A stretch of 64,000 bases of DNA from Streptomyces sp. JJ36 (GCF_021696945.1 NZ_JACYHE010000004.1:62001-126000), one strand, 5' to 3'. Positions 18,377-27,396 are shown, counted from the stretch's first letter. Numbers and translations: made by a program. Notes: a model not told the origin generated them from the letters alone.

Positions 18377-19321
18377 TCAGACGTCGATCTTCCCGAGGCG
18401 CCGGATGACGGTGAAGCCCACCGCGAAGAGGCCGACGGCGACGATCATCGCCACCTGCCCCAGCGGGGAGCCGGTGACCTCGTCCAGGGCGCCGGGCGAC
18501 ATGGAGTTCATCATCAGCATGGCGCCGAGTCCGAGGAGGGGGATGGTGTACGCGGTGGCGTTGACCTCGGCGAGCATCGTGCGGACCTCCCGCCGGGTCT
18601 CCTTGCGTTCCTCCAGCGTGGTGGTGAGGTTGCGCAGGGAGCTGACGATGGTGCCGCCGGCGCGGTTGGAGAGGACCAGCGTGGTGACGAGCACGACGAG
18701 TTCCCGGGAGGGGAGGCGTTCGGCGAGTTCGCCGAGGGCGTCGTCGAGGGAGCGGCCGACGGCGAGCTGGTTGGTGACGGTGGTGAGTTCGTCGCCGGCG
18801 GGGGCGTCGAGTTCCTCGGCGGCCATGCTGAGCGCGGTCCGCAGGGCGAGCCCGGCGGAGGTGGCGTTGGCGAGTATCCGGGAGAGCTCGGGGAGCTGCC
18901 CGATGAAGGCCTCGATGCGCTTCTGGCGCTGCCAGTCGAGGAAGGCGTTGGCGGCGAGGACGCCCAGCAGCCCGGCGATCGGGCCGAAGAACGGGGCGAG
19001 CAGCGAGGAGGCGAGCAGCCACAGCGCGGCGACCGCGGCCAGCACGTAGACCAGGAACTCGCCGGGGGTCAGGTCGAGCCCGGTGGCGGCCAGCCGGAGC
19101 TGGAGGCGGTGGCCCGGGCCCGTACGGCGCAGCCGGCGGTCCACGGCGGTGAAGTGGCGGCGGCGTCCGGCGGGCAGCCCGGGGGCGGGGCCGGGGCTGG
19201 CGAGCCGGTCGATGAGCGCCCGGCGCTGGGCGCGGCCCGAGGCGTACGTGTGCACGCCCGCGACGGCGAGCACGCCGGTGAGGAGCGTGGCGCCGAGGGC
19301 GAGCAGGGCCAGTGAGTCCAT
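18377..19321 (-). CDS. tadB: TadB-type pilus assembly platform protein
   Basis: Second F-domain membrane protein of 314 residues. Helices lie at about 1-22, 92-135 and at the C-terminus. The F domain contains 'QLPELSRILANATSAGLALRTAL' and 'SNRAGGTIVSSLRNLTTTLEE'. It is paired with TadC and should interact with the TadA ATPase. The gap to the upstream tadA gene is filled by six tandem GC-rich repeats whose leftward strand contains AAGGAC, a ribosome-site-like sequence; the nearest copy is 10 nt before the ATG. Confidence 0.92.
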   Translation of the reverse strand: MDSLALLALGATLLTGVLAVAGVHTYASGRAQRRALIDRLASPGPAPGLPAGRRRHFTAVDRRLRRTGPGHRLQLRLAATGLDLTPGEFLVYVLAAVAALWLLASSLLAPFFGPIAGLLGVLAANAFLDWQRQKRIEAFIGQLPELSRILANATSAGLALRTALSMAAEELDAPAGDELTTVTNQLAVGRSLDDALGELAERLPSRELVVLVTTLVLSNRAGGTIVSSLRNLTTTLEERKETRREVRTMLAEVNATAYTIPLLGLGAMLMMNSMSPGALDEVTGSPLGQVAMIVAVGLFAVGFTVIRRLGKIDV

Positions 19322-19328
19322 GGGGTTC

Positions 19329-19409
19329 GGGTCCTTGGGGCGGGTCCTTGGGGCGGGTCCTTGGGTGCGGGTCCTTGGGTGCGGGTCCTCGGGATCGGGT
19401 CCTCGGGGC
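19329..19409 (-). repeat. Six tandem 13-14-bp repeats between tadA and tadB
   Basis: Copies start at 19329, 19342, 19355, 19369, 19383 and 19397; the unit is close to GGGTCCTTGGGGC. On the transcribed strand each of the first four copies reads AAGGACCCG, so the array presents repeated Shine-Dalgarno-like cores ahead of tadB. The last two carry a T-to-C change that gives GAGGACCCG. Copy number could vary between strains. Confidence 0.9.
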
Positions 19410-19414
19410 GGGGT

Positions 19415-20836
19415 TCAGCCGGCCTCGCGGGTGGTCAGGTGGGCGTCGTCGGCGGCGACGCCGAACGCCGGCGGGATGGGCTCCCCGGCGAGGGAGAGCC
19501 GGTCGGCGGTGCGGCGCGGCAGCGGCAGGTGGGCGAAGCGGCCGGTGACCCGGCCGTCCGGGCCGAGGGGGTCGGCCTCGTAACGGCAGACCGTGGCGAT
19601 CTGGAAGGTCTCCCGGCCGTGCGAGGCCAGCAGCGAGATTTCCACGATCTTGCGGGAGCCGTCCGGGAAGCGGGCGAGCTGCACCAGGACGTCGACCGCG
19701 GAGTTGATCTGGTCCTGGAGCGCGGCGAAGGGCACCTCCACCTCGGACATGGAGGCGAGGGTCTGGAGCCGCATCAGGGCGTCCTCGGCGCTGTTGGCGT
19801 GGACGGTGGCGAGGGACCCGTCGTGGCCGGTGGACATGGCCTGGAGCATGTCCAGGGTCTCGCCGCCGCGGACCTCGCCGACGATGATGCGGTCGGGGCG
19901 CATGCGCAGCGAGTTGCGCACCAGGTCGCGTACGGTGATGCGGCCCTTGCCCTCGACGTTGGGCGGCCGGGTCTCCAGCCGGATGACGTGGTGCTGCTGG
20001 AGCTGGAGCTCGGCGGCGTCCTCGACGGTGATGATGCGCTCGTGCTCGGGGATCAGCCCGGAGAGGGCGTTGAGGAGGGTGGTCTTCCCGGAGCCGGTGC
20101 CGCCGGAGACGATCACGTTGAAGCGGGCCCGGATCAGCGCGGCGAGCAGCAACACCATGGCGTCGTCGAGGGTGCCGAGGCCGATCAGCTCGTCGAGCTT
20201 GTACGCGCGGGGGAAGCGCCGGATGGTGAGGGTGGCGCCGGTGAGGGAGAGCGGCGGGATGATGACGTTGACCCGCTCCCCGGAGGGCAGCCGGGCGTCG
20301 ACCATGGGGTTGGACTCGTCGACGCGGCGGTTCACGGTGGAGACGATGCGCTCGATGGTCTGCATGAGCTGCTCCTCGGAGGCGAAGCGCACCGGCACCT
20401 GTTCGACGCGGCCGGCGCGTTCGACGAAGATCTGGTCGGGGCCGTTGACCATGATCTCGGTGATGGAGGGGTCCTCCAGGAGTGGTTCGAGGACGCCGAG
20501 GCCCAGCGCCTCGTCGACGACCCGGCGGATCAGCAGGGCCCGGTCCTGGGTGGCGAGGACGGGTCCCTCGCGGCTGAGCAGATGGCCGAGGACGCGTTCC
20601 AGGCGGGCCCGTCGCTCGGCGGGGGCGAGCGCGGACATCTCCGCGAGGTCGATCTCCTCCAGCAGCTTGGCGCGGTAGACCGCGACGAGGTGCCCGGTGC
20701 GGTCGGTCTCACCGCCGGGGGCGCCCGGTGCCTGGCCGGTACGGGCCGGGGACGCCCCGGCGCCCGGGGCGGGGGCGCCGGGCCCGGGGGGGTGCCGGGG
20801 GTCACCGGGGGTGTTGAGGCGGGAACGCAGGCTCAC
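19415..20836 (-). CDS. tadA: TadA/CpaF secretion ATPase
   Basis: Hexameric type II/IV secretion ATPase of 473 residues powering Flp pilus assembly. The N-terminal 48 residues are a Pro/Gly-rich tail. The N-domain (about 50-215) has 'ITEIMVNGPDQIFVERAG'. The catalytic domain has Walker A GGTGSGKTT (245-253), Asp box 'IITVEDAAELQLQQ', Walker B 'RPDRIIVGEVRGGETLDML' and His box 'STGHDGSLATVHAN'. All expected catalytic residues are present. It precedes TadB in the operon. Confidence 0.95.
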   Translation of the reverse strand: MSLRSRLNTPGDPRHPPGPGAPAPGAGASPARTGQAPGAPGGETDRTGHLVAVYRAKLLEEIDLAEMSALAPAERRARLERVLGHLLSREGPVLATQDRALLIRRVVDEALGLGVLEPLLEDPSITEIMVNGPDQIFVERAGRVEQVPVRFASEEQLMQTIERIVSTVNRRVDESNPMVDARLPSGERVNVIIPPLSLTGATLTIRRFPRAYKLDELIGLGTLDDAMVLLLAALIRARFNVIVSGGTGSGKTTLLNALSGLIPEHERIITVEDAAELQLQQHHVIRLETRPPNVEGKGRITVRDLVRNSLRMRPDRIIVGEVRGGETLDMLQAMSTGHDGSLATVHANSAEDALMRLQTLASMSEVEVPFAALQDQINSAVDVLVQLARFPDGSRKIVEISLLASHGRETFQIATVCRYEADPLGPDGRVTGRFAHLPLPRRTADRLSLAGEPIPPAFGVAADDAHLTTREAG

Positions 20837-20912
20837 GGTGCGGCCTCCTTCCGTGGTGCGCGGGCTGCCGGGCGGGTCGTTCGGCGGTCAGGGTGTCATC
20901 GGGCGGTCAGGG

Positions 20913-21488
20913 TCATTCGGCGGGCAGGGTCACGGTGCGGTCGGCGGCGCCGAGGCTGTCGATGCCGGGGATGAGGGAGGGGATGGTGACGGTGGTGGTC
21001 ACCGTCACCGCGTCGTCGCCTGCGGCGCAGGCGAAGGTGGCGCGGTCGGCGGTCCAGCCGCTCATGGCGGCCCGGCCGCTGTCCGCGCAGCCGGCGCCGG
21101 GGTCGTTCTGGGAGGCCGTACGGGCGGCGGCGCGGGCGCCCGTTCCGGCCTGCTGGACGGCGTACCCGGCGATCCCGAGCTGGAGGGCGGCGAGGCCGAC
21201 GAGCAGCAGCAGCGGCAGCATCCCGGCGAACTCGACGCTGGAGGCTCCCCGGTCGCCGTGCCCGCGGCGCACGGCGCGTCTCCGGGCCGCGGGGGGCGGG
21301 GAGCGCCGCCCGGGTCTCCGCCGGGCCGGGGCGACCCCCGGCACGAAGCGCGTCCCTCCGCGGCGGCCGGGCCCCCGCCGGGTACGGCCACCGGACACCA
21401 CCGGGCGCCGGGCACCGCCCTCGGCCGGCGCGCCGGTGACCGGGCCGGCGGCTGCCGGGGCGTCGTGGGTGAAACGGGGAGGGCTCAC
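20913..21488 (-). CDS. TadE-type pseudopilin
   Basis: A 191-residue protein with a long basic, Pro/Arg-rich N-terminal stretch (about 1-80). A TadE-like 'DRGASSVEFAGMLPLLLLVGLAALQLGIAG' helix follows, with the conserved Glu at +5 after Gly, then a short outer domain with one Cys pair. The GTG start overlaps the TGA of the CpaE-TadE gene (GTGA), so translation is coupled. The long cytosolic extension before the cleavage motif is odd for TadE. A downstream start is possible, but none has a clear ribosome site. Confidence 0.82.
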   Translation of the reverse strand: MSPPRFTHDAPAAAGPVTGAPAEGGARRPVVSGGRTRRGPGRRGGTRFVPGVAPARRRPGRRSPPPAARRRAVRRGHGDRGASSVEFAGMLPLLLLVGLAALQLGIAGYAVQQAGTGARAAARTASQNDPGAGCADSGRAAMSGWTADRATFACAAGDDAVTVTTTVTIPSLIPGIDSLGAADRTVTLPAE

Positions 21489-23404
21489 TCCACCTCCTCG
21501 GCGGCGCCGGCGGTGCCGTTCACGGTGAACGGGAGGTGGGCCGCGCCGGGGAAGAGCACGGGGGTGGCCAGGTCCACGTCGGCCTTCCAGAGGCCGCCCG
21601 CGGAGTAGCAGTTCACGGTGGCGCCGGAGGCCCAGGCGGCGGGGAGGTGTTCCCGGGCGGCGGTGCGGCAGGCGGCGGCCGGGTCGCCGTAGGCGGCGGC
21701 GGAGGCGGCGGCGCGGGCGCCCTCGTCGGCGGCGTTCCCGGCGAGGGTGAAGGTGTGGCCGATCAGCACGCACTGCCAGAGCAGGGCGAGCACCACCAGG
21801 ACGACGGGCGCCAGACCGGCGAACTCGACGGTCAGCGCGCCCCGGTCCCGCGCACCGCCGGTGCCGTCGGCAGAGCCGCCCGGCGTCTCGTTCCGGCCGC
21901 GGAACCGGACGGGCACCGCCCGGTGCGGCACCCGTACCGCGCCGCGGTCGTCCCGGAGGCGGCGGCCCCAGGGCAGCCGGACCGCCCCGCGGTCCGGCCC
22001 GAAGGCACCGGAGGCGCCGGAACCACCGGAGGCGCCGGAAACCCCTCCCCCGGGCGGCAGGGCGGCGCGCCGCCCGCCGGCCAGCGCCTGCGGCCCGTGC
22101 GACGGCGCGGCTTCCACGGCGTCCGCGCCCCCGGCGCCGTTGCGCGTACGTCCGCTCGTACGCCCGCCCTTGGGGGCCCGGTGGCTGCGGGCGCCGCCCT
22201 TGCCGCCCTGCGGGGGCGGGCCGGCGGCTCCGAGTTCGGCGGCGAGTGTCCACAGGGCCTGCTTGACGGTGCTGCGGTGGTCGAGGTCCTGGATGCGGCC
22301 GGCGTCCAGCGCGGTGTGCAGCTCCTTGAAGGCGGCGGGCACGGTCGCCCGCGCGACCGGGGTGCCGATGACGCGGGCGACGAGCGGCGGCTGGATCTCA
22401 CTGTGCCGGGAGGCGCGGTTGACGGCGGTGACGGTCTCCTCCGCCTTGCGGATCTGGAGCCGCTCCCACAGCCGGACGACCCGCTTGGCGGCGCGTACCG
22501 AGACCACGTCCGGGGTGGTGACCAGCAGCGCGCGGTCGGCCATCTCCACGGCGGCGGCGTTGGCGGCGTGCATCTGGGTGCCGCAGTCGGCCACCACCAC
22601 CTCGTAGCGGGAGCGGAGGGCGCTGACGAGCTGCCGGGCGGTACGGTCGTCGACCTCCTCGCCGCGTTCGCCGTCGCCGGGGGCGAGCAGCAGGGAGAGC
22701 CCGGTGTCGTGGGTGTAGACGACGTCCTGGAGCACCCGGGGCGACAGGTCGGCGATGCCGGCGAGGTCGGCGACGGAGCGGCGGAACTGCACGTCCAGGA
22801 AGGAGGCGACGTCCCCGGACTGGAGGTCGAGGTCGACGAGGGCGACCCGCTGCCCGGAGGCCTGGGCGGCGAGGGCGATCTGGACGGCGGCCAGGGTGCA
22901 GCCGACGCCGCCCTTGGCGCCGCTGACCGTGAGCACGGTGCCGCCGTGGCCGGGGGCCTCGCCGGGGCCGGCGGTCCGCTGCCCGAGGTGGCGGCGGACT
23001 CCGGCGGCCCAGGTGGCGGCGGCACCGACGCGGGCGGCGAGTTCGTCGTACGAGACGGGGATGCCCACCACGCCGCGTGCGCCGGAGTCCATGGCCGCCG
23101 AGTAGAGGCCGGGGGTGGTGTCGCGGGTGACGAGGACGACGCCGACGGAGGGGAAGCGGAGTGCCACCTCGCGGAGGAGTTCCAGCGCGGGCAGCGGCCC
23201 GATCAGTTCGTGCACGAGGACGACCTCGGGGAGGTCCCCCACGGACTCGGCGGCGAGCCGGTCGAGGGTGTCCAGGAGCTGCCCGGAGTCGACGGCGGGT
23301 GTGAGGGGCTCGGCGTCCGGGAGCTGCCCGAGCAGGGTGACCAGCGGGCGGGCCGCCTCGGCGTCGCCGACGGCCGGCAGGATGCGGGTGACGGTGGTGT
23401 TCAC
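21485..23404 (-). CDS. CpaE/TadZ ATPase fused to a TadE pseudopilin domain
   Basis: A 639-residue single frame joining two Tad components. Residues 1-140 form a receiver-like domain. Residues 155-405 are a MinD/ParA-like ATPase with 'SGAKGGVGCT' at 161-170, where the usual second Walker Lys is Cys, as is common in CpaE/TadZ. Residues 405-521 are a Gly/Arg-rich linker. Residues 522-639 are TadE-like ('GALTVEFAGLAPVVLVVLAL', then three Cys). The ATPase should localise the pilus machine in the cytosol, while the TadE part would cross the membrane. Internal GTG codons in the linker could also give a separate TadE product. Confidence 0.85.
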   Translation of the reverse strand: MNTTVTRILPAVGDAEAARPLVTLLGQLPDAEPLTPAVDSGQLLDTLDRLAAESVGDLPEVVLVHELIGPLPALELLREVALRFPSVGVVLVTRDTTPGLYSAAMDSGARGVVGIPVSYDELAARVGAAATWAAGVRRHLGQRTAGPGEAPGHGGTVLTVSGAKGGVGCTLAAVQIALAAQASGQRVALVDLDLQSGDVASFLDVQFRRSVADLAGIADLSPRVLQDVVYTHDTGLSLLLAPGDGERGEEVDDRTARQLVSALRSRYEVVVADCGTQMHAANAAAVEMADRALLVTTPDVVSVRAAKRVVRLWERLQIRKAEETVTAVNRASRHSEIQPPLVARVIGTPVARATVPAAFKELHTALDAGRIQDLDHRSTVKQALWTLAAELGAAGPPPQGGKGGARSHRAPKGGRTSGRTRNGAGGADAVEAAPSHGPQALAGGRRAALPPGGGVSGASGGSGASGAFGPDRGAVRLPWGRRLRDDRGAVRVPHRAVPVRFRGRNETPGGSADGTGGARDRGALTVEFAGLAPVVLVVLALLWQCVLIGHTFTLAGNAADEGARAAASAAAYGDPAAACRTAAREHLPAAWASGATVNCYSAGGLWKADVDLATPVLFPGAAHLPFTVNGTAGAAEEVE

Positions 23405-23413
23405 GGGTGCGCC

Positions 23414-24133
23414 TCACCTGTCCCCGGCGAGCGTGTAGGTGCGTTCGTCCTCGGGGACGTCCCCGCTGCCGGGCCCGACCAGCGCGAGCCGGACGTGCTC
23501 GGCGAAGGACTCGGCGTAGGCGACGCGCTGGGCGTCGGGCGTGGCGAGCGCGAAGGTGATCGGCACGCCCTCGCGTTCCCGCTGCCGGGCGCGGGCGTCG
23601 TCGCCCTCGTCCTGGAACGGGGTGAGCTTGCCGACGTCGATGACCTGGGCGTTGTCGACGATGACCCGGGAGGTGTCGGGCTCCTCCCGTTCTCCGCTGT
23701 CGTCGCCCTCGAAGGTGGCGTAGATGTTCACCCGGTCCCCGGGGTTGATCTTGCCGGCCACACCGGTGGCGGCGTCGATCATGATGGCGATCTCCTGCTG
23801 GCCGGGTTCCAGTTCGGGCCGGTCGGCCACCATGTCGCGTTGCAGCAGCGAGCCCTTGCGCAGCGGGTTGACGGCGATCTTGCCGCGTATCGCGCCGAGG
23901 TCGGTGACGGCGGTCTCCGGCAGCCAGCGCTCCGGCATGCTGATCTCGGTGAAGTGCTCCGGCTTCAGCCGCTGGTAGGCCGCGACGTCGGAGGCGAGCT
24001 CGTACGCGGTCGTCTCCGGGCCGACCTTCGACTCCACGTCGCGGATCACCGCCAGGACGCCCGCGAAGGCGCCGGCGGCGCACAGGGCGGAGATCACGAT
24101 GAGGAGGACGCCGCGGCGCTGGCGTGAGTTCAT
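23414..24133 (-). CDS. cpaB: CpaB/RcpC-type Flp pilus assembly protein (SAF domain)
   Basis: A 239-residue membrane-anchored protein. One N-terminal helix (about 8-30) is followed by a SAF domain (about 45-105, 'LKPEHFTEISMPERWLPE') and the RcpC/CpaB domain with 'IAIMIDAATGVAGKINPGDR' and 'VNIYATFEGDD'. It starts within the stop of the upstream zinc-ribbon gene (ATGA overlap). In diderms CpaB is periplasmic and linked to the secretin. Here there is no secretin, so it probably links membrane and wall. Confidence 0.88.
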   Translation of the reverse strand: MNSRQRRGVLLIVISALCAAGAFAGVLAVIRDVESKVGPETTAYELASDVAAYQRLKPEHFTEISMPERWLPETAVTDLGAIRGKIAVNPLRKGSLLQRDMVADRPELEPGQQEIAIMIDAATGVAGKINPGDRVNIYATFEGDDSGEREEPDTSRVIVDNAQVIDVGKLTPFQDEGDDARARQREREGVPITFALATPDAQRVAYAESFAEHVRLALVGPGSGDVPEDERTYTLAGDR

Positions 24134-25128
24134 GGACGGGGGATCCCTTGGTGTACGGCGGGTCGGAGGGCGGCGGCCGAGGACGGCCGGGGCGTGGCGT
24201 CCTGCGGCGCGGCGGCGCCGGGGCCGGGGGCATGAGCCGTGCCGGGTCCGGGGGCCGTGCCGGAGCTGGGCGGTCCGGCCGGTCCTGAGGAGTCCGGGGG
24301 CGCCGGGGGCGGCGTCTCGGCGGCGCAGAAGGCGCACCGGTCGCCGATGAGTTCGAGGCCGCACCAGCGGCAGGTGTCCCGGCGTACGGAGGCGACGAGC
24401 TGGTAGAGGACCGAGACGTCGGGGATGGCGGCCGCGAACTCGGCCAGCTTGCCCGTCCCCCACCAGCGCGGCGAGTCCTCGGGCAGCGCCGTCTCCTGCA
24501 CCTCGCCGACCCGCCACTGGCGGGCGAGGGTGCCGGTGACCCAGTCGGGACTCAGGCTGCCGGCGGCGACCGTGAGCCGGGTGGCGAACTGCGGCGCGGC
24601 CAGCGGTGTCCCGTCCCGGCCGCCGATGCGTACGAGCTGCGGGGCGGGCGCGGCGAGCACTCCGAACTGGGCGCCGGGCAGCCAGGACTTGGCGTGGGCG
24701 CGGAGCCCGACGGGCACCCGGTCCAGCTTGGCCACGGAGCCGAGCAGGGCGCCGGCGTAGATGTAGTGCGCCAGCAGGCGGGCGGCGGAGCCGAGGACGC
24801 CGGGGCTGAAGTCGCAGAGCGAGAGCTGCCGGAGCTGCCGTACGAGCACGCCCGTGGCGAGCGGCGGCAGGGTGGTGGGCAGCAGCGCGATGCGGTCGCT
24901 CTCCAGGAGGCCCCGGACGGTGTGCAGCCGGTGCCGGAAGGGGGTGGGCAGCGTCTCGGGATAGAGGGCGACAACATAGCCGTGCTGGTCGAGCAGGGTC
25001 CGCATCTCGGCGAGGGCGGCGTCCAGCGGCTGCTCCTCGGGAGGCGTGAGGAGGTGGGCGCGCGGGGTGTGCCGGTCCGGCGGCGGCAGCATGTGGCCGT
25101 GGCTGGTGACCGCTAGGGCAGTAGTCAC
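24130..25128 (-). CDS. Tad-locus protein with C-terminal zinc ribbon
   Basis: A 332-residue protein that I do not recognise beyond being a likely first gene of the leftward Tad operon. Residues 1-230 look globular without membrane helices. A C-x2-C ... C-x2-C zinc ribbon lies near 255-275 ('RDTCRWCGLELIGDRCAFC'), followed by a disordered Pro/Ala tail. Its stop overlaps the cpaB start, so the two are coupled. The absence of catalytic motifs and the position suggest a cytoplasmic adaptor or regulator of pilus expression. Confidence 0.7.
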   Translation of the reverse strand: MTTALAVTSHGHMLPPPDRHTPRAHLLTPPEEQPLDAALAEMRTLLDQHGYVVALYPETLPTPFRHRLHTVRGLLESDRIALLPTTLPPLATGVLVRQLRQLSLCDFSPGVLGSAARLLAHYIYAGALLGSVAKLDRVPVGLRAHAKSWLPGAQFGVLAAPAPQLVRIGGRDGTPLAAPQFATRLTVAAGSLSPDWVTGTLARQWRVGEVQETALPEDSPRWWGTGKLAEFAAAIPDVSVLYQLVASVRRDTCRWCGLELIGDRCAFCAAETPPPAPPDSSGPAGPPSSGTAPGPGTAHAPGPGAAAPQDATPRPSSAAALRPAVHQGIPRP

Positions 25129-25423
25129 ATCCGCTCCCCCCGGCCTGACGGTCCGTCCCTCACGCGGTCCTCGCAGCTCGCCCGGCCGGTACGCCCGGCT
25201 GCGCGGCCGCCAGGCCGGACGACCGGCCGGCCGAGCAGCCGACCGGCATCATCGACAGCTTATCCGTGCGGCTCCCGGCAGAGAACCGCGTCCTGGAACA
25301 CACCCGCCACCGTGCGCCGGGCGCCGCCCGCCCGGCACCGCCCGCGCCGGGCCGCTCCGCGTGCCTCCCCCTGCGTTCCCCGCCCGGCGGCCCGGCAACC
25401 CCCGCCGGTTCGTGCCGGAACCC

Positions 25424-25452
25424 TTGACATGCCCATTGGTCTGGACCAGTCT
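25424..25452 (+). promoter_or_regulatory. Chitinase promoter with DasR-type operator (dre)
   Basis: ATTGGTCTGGACCAGT (25435-25450) matches 14 of 16 positions of the DasR site, ACTGGTCTAGACCAGT as I recall it. It lies between a perfect -35 TTGACA (25424-25429) and a -10-like CAGTCT (25447-25452). DasR is the GlcNAc-responsive GntR repressor of streptomycete chitinase genes. Binding here would block RNA polymerase. Confidence 0.85.
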
Positions 25453-25529
25453 TCGCGGCGGACGACGGTGGCCACCGTCCCCGCACGCGTCCTCCCGCAC
25501 CCCCACCACCCCCATGCCTGGAGGCAGTT

Positions 25530-27278
25530 GTGGAACGCACCACTCCCCGGCGTCCCTCGAGACGCACCCCGGGACGGCACCCGGGCCGCAGACGCCTGCC
25601 CGGCCGCACCGGCCTGGCCGGGCTCGCCACCGCCGCCGTCGGCGCGCTGCTCGCCACCGCCCTCACCGGGCCCACCGCAGGCGCGGCCGAGACCAACCTG
25701 CTGGAGAACCCCGGCTTTGAGTCCGGCCTGACCGGCTGGACCTGCTCCGGCGGCAGCGGCACGGCCGAGACGTCCACCACACACAGCGGCTCCGGAGCGC
25801 TGCGCGCCACGCCCGCCGGGCAGGACAACGCCCGCTGCGCGCAGGTGGTCGCCGTGCAGCCGGACGCGGAGTACGAACTCAGCGGCTGGGTCCAGGGCTC
25901 GTACGTCTATCTCGGCGCCACCGGCACCGGCACCACGGACGTGTCCACCTGGACGGGCTCGGCGCCGGACTGGCAGCAGCTCACCACCCGCTTCACCACC
26001 GGCCCGGACACCACCTCGGTGACCGTCTACACGCACGGCTGGTACGGGCAGCCGGCCTATCTCGCCGACGACCTCGCCCTGACCGGCCCCGGAGGGGACC
26101 CGGGCGACCCGGGTGACCCGGAGCCGCCGGCCGTTCCCGGCGGGCTCGCGGTGGGCACGGTCACCGCCACCACCGTGGACCTGTCCTGGGACGAGGTCTC
26201 CGGGGCCACCGCCTACCACGTGCACCGGGACGGCGAGCGGGTGCTGACCGTGGAGGGCACCTCGGCCACCGTGACCGGGCTGGCGCCCTCGACCTCGTAC
26301 GCGTTCCGGGTCAGTGCCGCCAACGGCGCCGGCGAGTCGGAGAAGTCGGCGCCGGTGACCGCCCGTACGGCCGCGGACGGCGGCGACGGGGACAACCCGG
26401 TGCCCCGGCACGCCGTCACCGGCTACGTGCAGAACTTCGACAACGGCGCGCAGACCCAGCGGGTGCGCGACGTGCAGGACGCCTACGACATCATCGCCGT
26501 GGCCTTCGCCGACTCCACCGCCACGGCCGGTGAGATCACCTTCCACCTCGATCCGGCGCTGGCGCCCTCGGAGGCGGAGTTCAAGGCCGACATCGCCGCC
26601 AAGCAGGCGGAGGGCAAGGCGGTGGTGCTGTCCGTCGGCGGCGCCGAGGGGACGGTGCTCATCAACGACGACGCCTCGGCGACCCGGTTCGCCGAGAGCG
26701 CCTGGGCGCTGATGCAGGAGTACGGATTCGACGGGGTCGACATCGACCTGGAGCACGGCATCAACGCCACGTACCTGACGAAGGCGCTGCGGCAGCTCTC
26801 CGCGAAGGCCGGCCCGGACATGGTGCTCACCATGGCCCCGCAGACGCTGGACATGCAGTCCACCTCCACGGAGTACTTCCAGCTGGCGCTGAACGTGAAG
26901 GACATCCTCACGGTCGTCAACACCCAGTACTACAACAGCGGGTCGATGCTGGGATGCGACGGGAAGGTGTACAGCCAGGGCTCGGTGGACTTCCTCACCG
27001 CACTGGCCTGCATCCAGCTCCAGGGCGGTCTGGCCCCCTCGCAGGTGGGGCTGGGCACCCCGGCCTCCACCCGCGGCGCGGGCTCCGGCTACGTCGACCC
27101 CTCGGTGGTGAACGCGGCCCTGGACTGCCTGGCCCGCGGCACCCGCTGCGGCTCCTTCCAGCCGGCCGACACCTACCCGGCGCTGCGCGGCGCGATGACC
27201 TGGTCCACCAACTGGGACGCGCTGAACGGCAACCGCTGGTCGGACACGGTCGGCCCGCACGTGCACGGCCTGCCGTGA
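25530..27278 (+). CDS. Secreted GH18 chitinase with CBM and FnIII domains
   Basis: Extracellular endo-type chitinase of 582 residues. A twin-Arg-like basic leader and signal helix run to about residue 53. A carbohydrate-binding beta-sandwich follows (about 54-186, 'NLLENPGFESGLTGW'), then an FnIII domain (about 200-283) and a GH18 barrel (about 294-582). The catalytic motif DGVDIDLE is at 401-408, with the acid Glu408. GGAGG lies 5 nt before the GTG start. A DasR-type operator sits in its promoter and a strong terminator follows. It should release chitobiose or chitooligomers for uptake. Confidence 0.95.
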   Translation: MERTTPRRPSRRTPGRHPGRRRLPGRTGLAGLATAAVGALLATALTGPTAGAAETNLLENPGFESGLTGWTCSGGSGTAETSTTHSGSGALRATPAGQDNARCAQVVAVQPDAEYELSGWVQGSYVYLGATGTGTTDVSTWTGSAPDWQQLTTRFTTGPDTTSVTVYTHGWYGQPAYLADDLALTGPGGDPGDPGDPEPPAVPGGLAVGTVTATTVDLSWDEVSGATAYHVHRDGERVLTVEGTSATVTGLAPSTSYAFRVSAANGAGESEKSAPVTARTAADGGDGDNPVPRHAVTGYVQNFDNGAQTQRVRDVQDAYDIIAVAFADSTATAGEITFHLDPALAPSEAEFKADIAAKQAEGKAVVLSVGGAEGTVLINDDASATRFAESAWALMQEYGFDGVDIDLEHGINATYLTKALRQLSAKAGPDMVLTMAPQTLDMQSTSTEYFQLALNVKDILTVVNTQYYNSGSMLGCDGKVYSQGSVDFLTALACIQLQGGLAPSQVGLGTPASTRGAGSGYVDPSVVNAALDCLARGTRCGSFQPADTYPALRGAMTWSTNWDALNGNRWSDTVGPHVHGLP

Positions 27279-27315
27279 CCCGGTGCGGCCCGGTGTGACC
27301 GGCTGAGCCGGAACC

Positions 27316-27362
27316 CCGCCGGGGGCGTGCCGCGGATCCCTGCCGTGGCGCGCCCCCGGCGG
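27316..27362. terminator. Bidirectional terminator hairpin after chitinase
   Basis: Twelve-bp perfect GC stem (27316-27327 with 27351-27362) between the convergent chitinase and Nramp-like genes. There is no U tract, as is common in streptomycetes. Confidence 0.7.
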
Positions 27363-27396
27363 CATGCCGGGGCGACCCGGAGACCGGGCACCCCGT

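Noticed and set aside
19329..19409. CRISPR-like repeats
   Set aside because: The units are contiguous without spacers and there are no cas genes.
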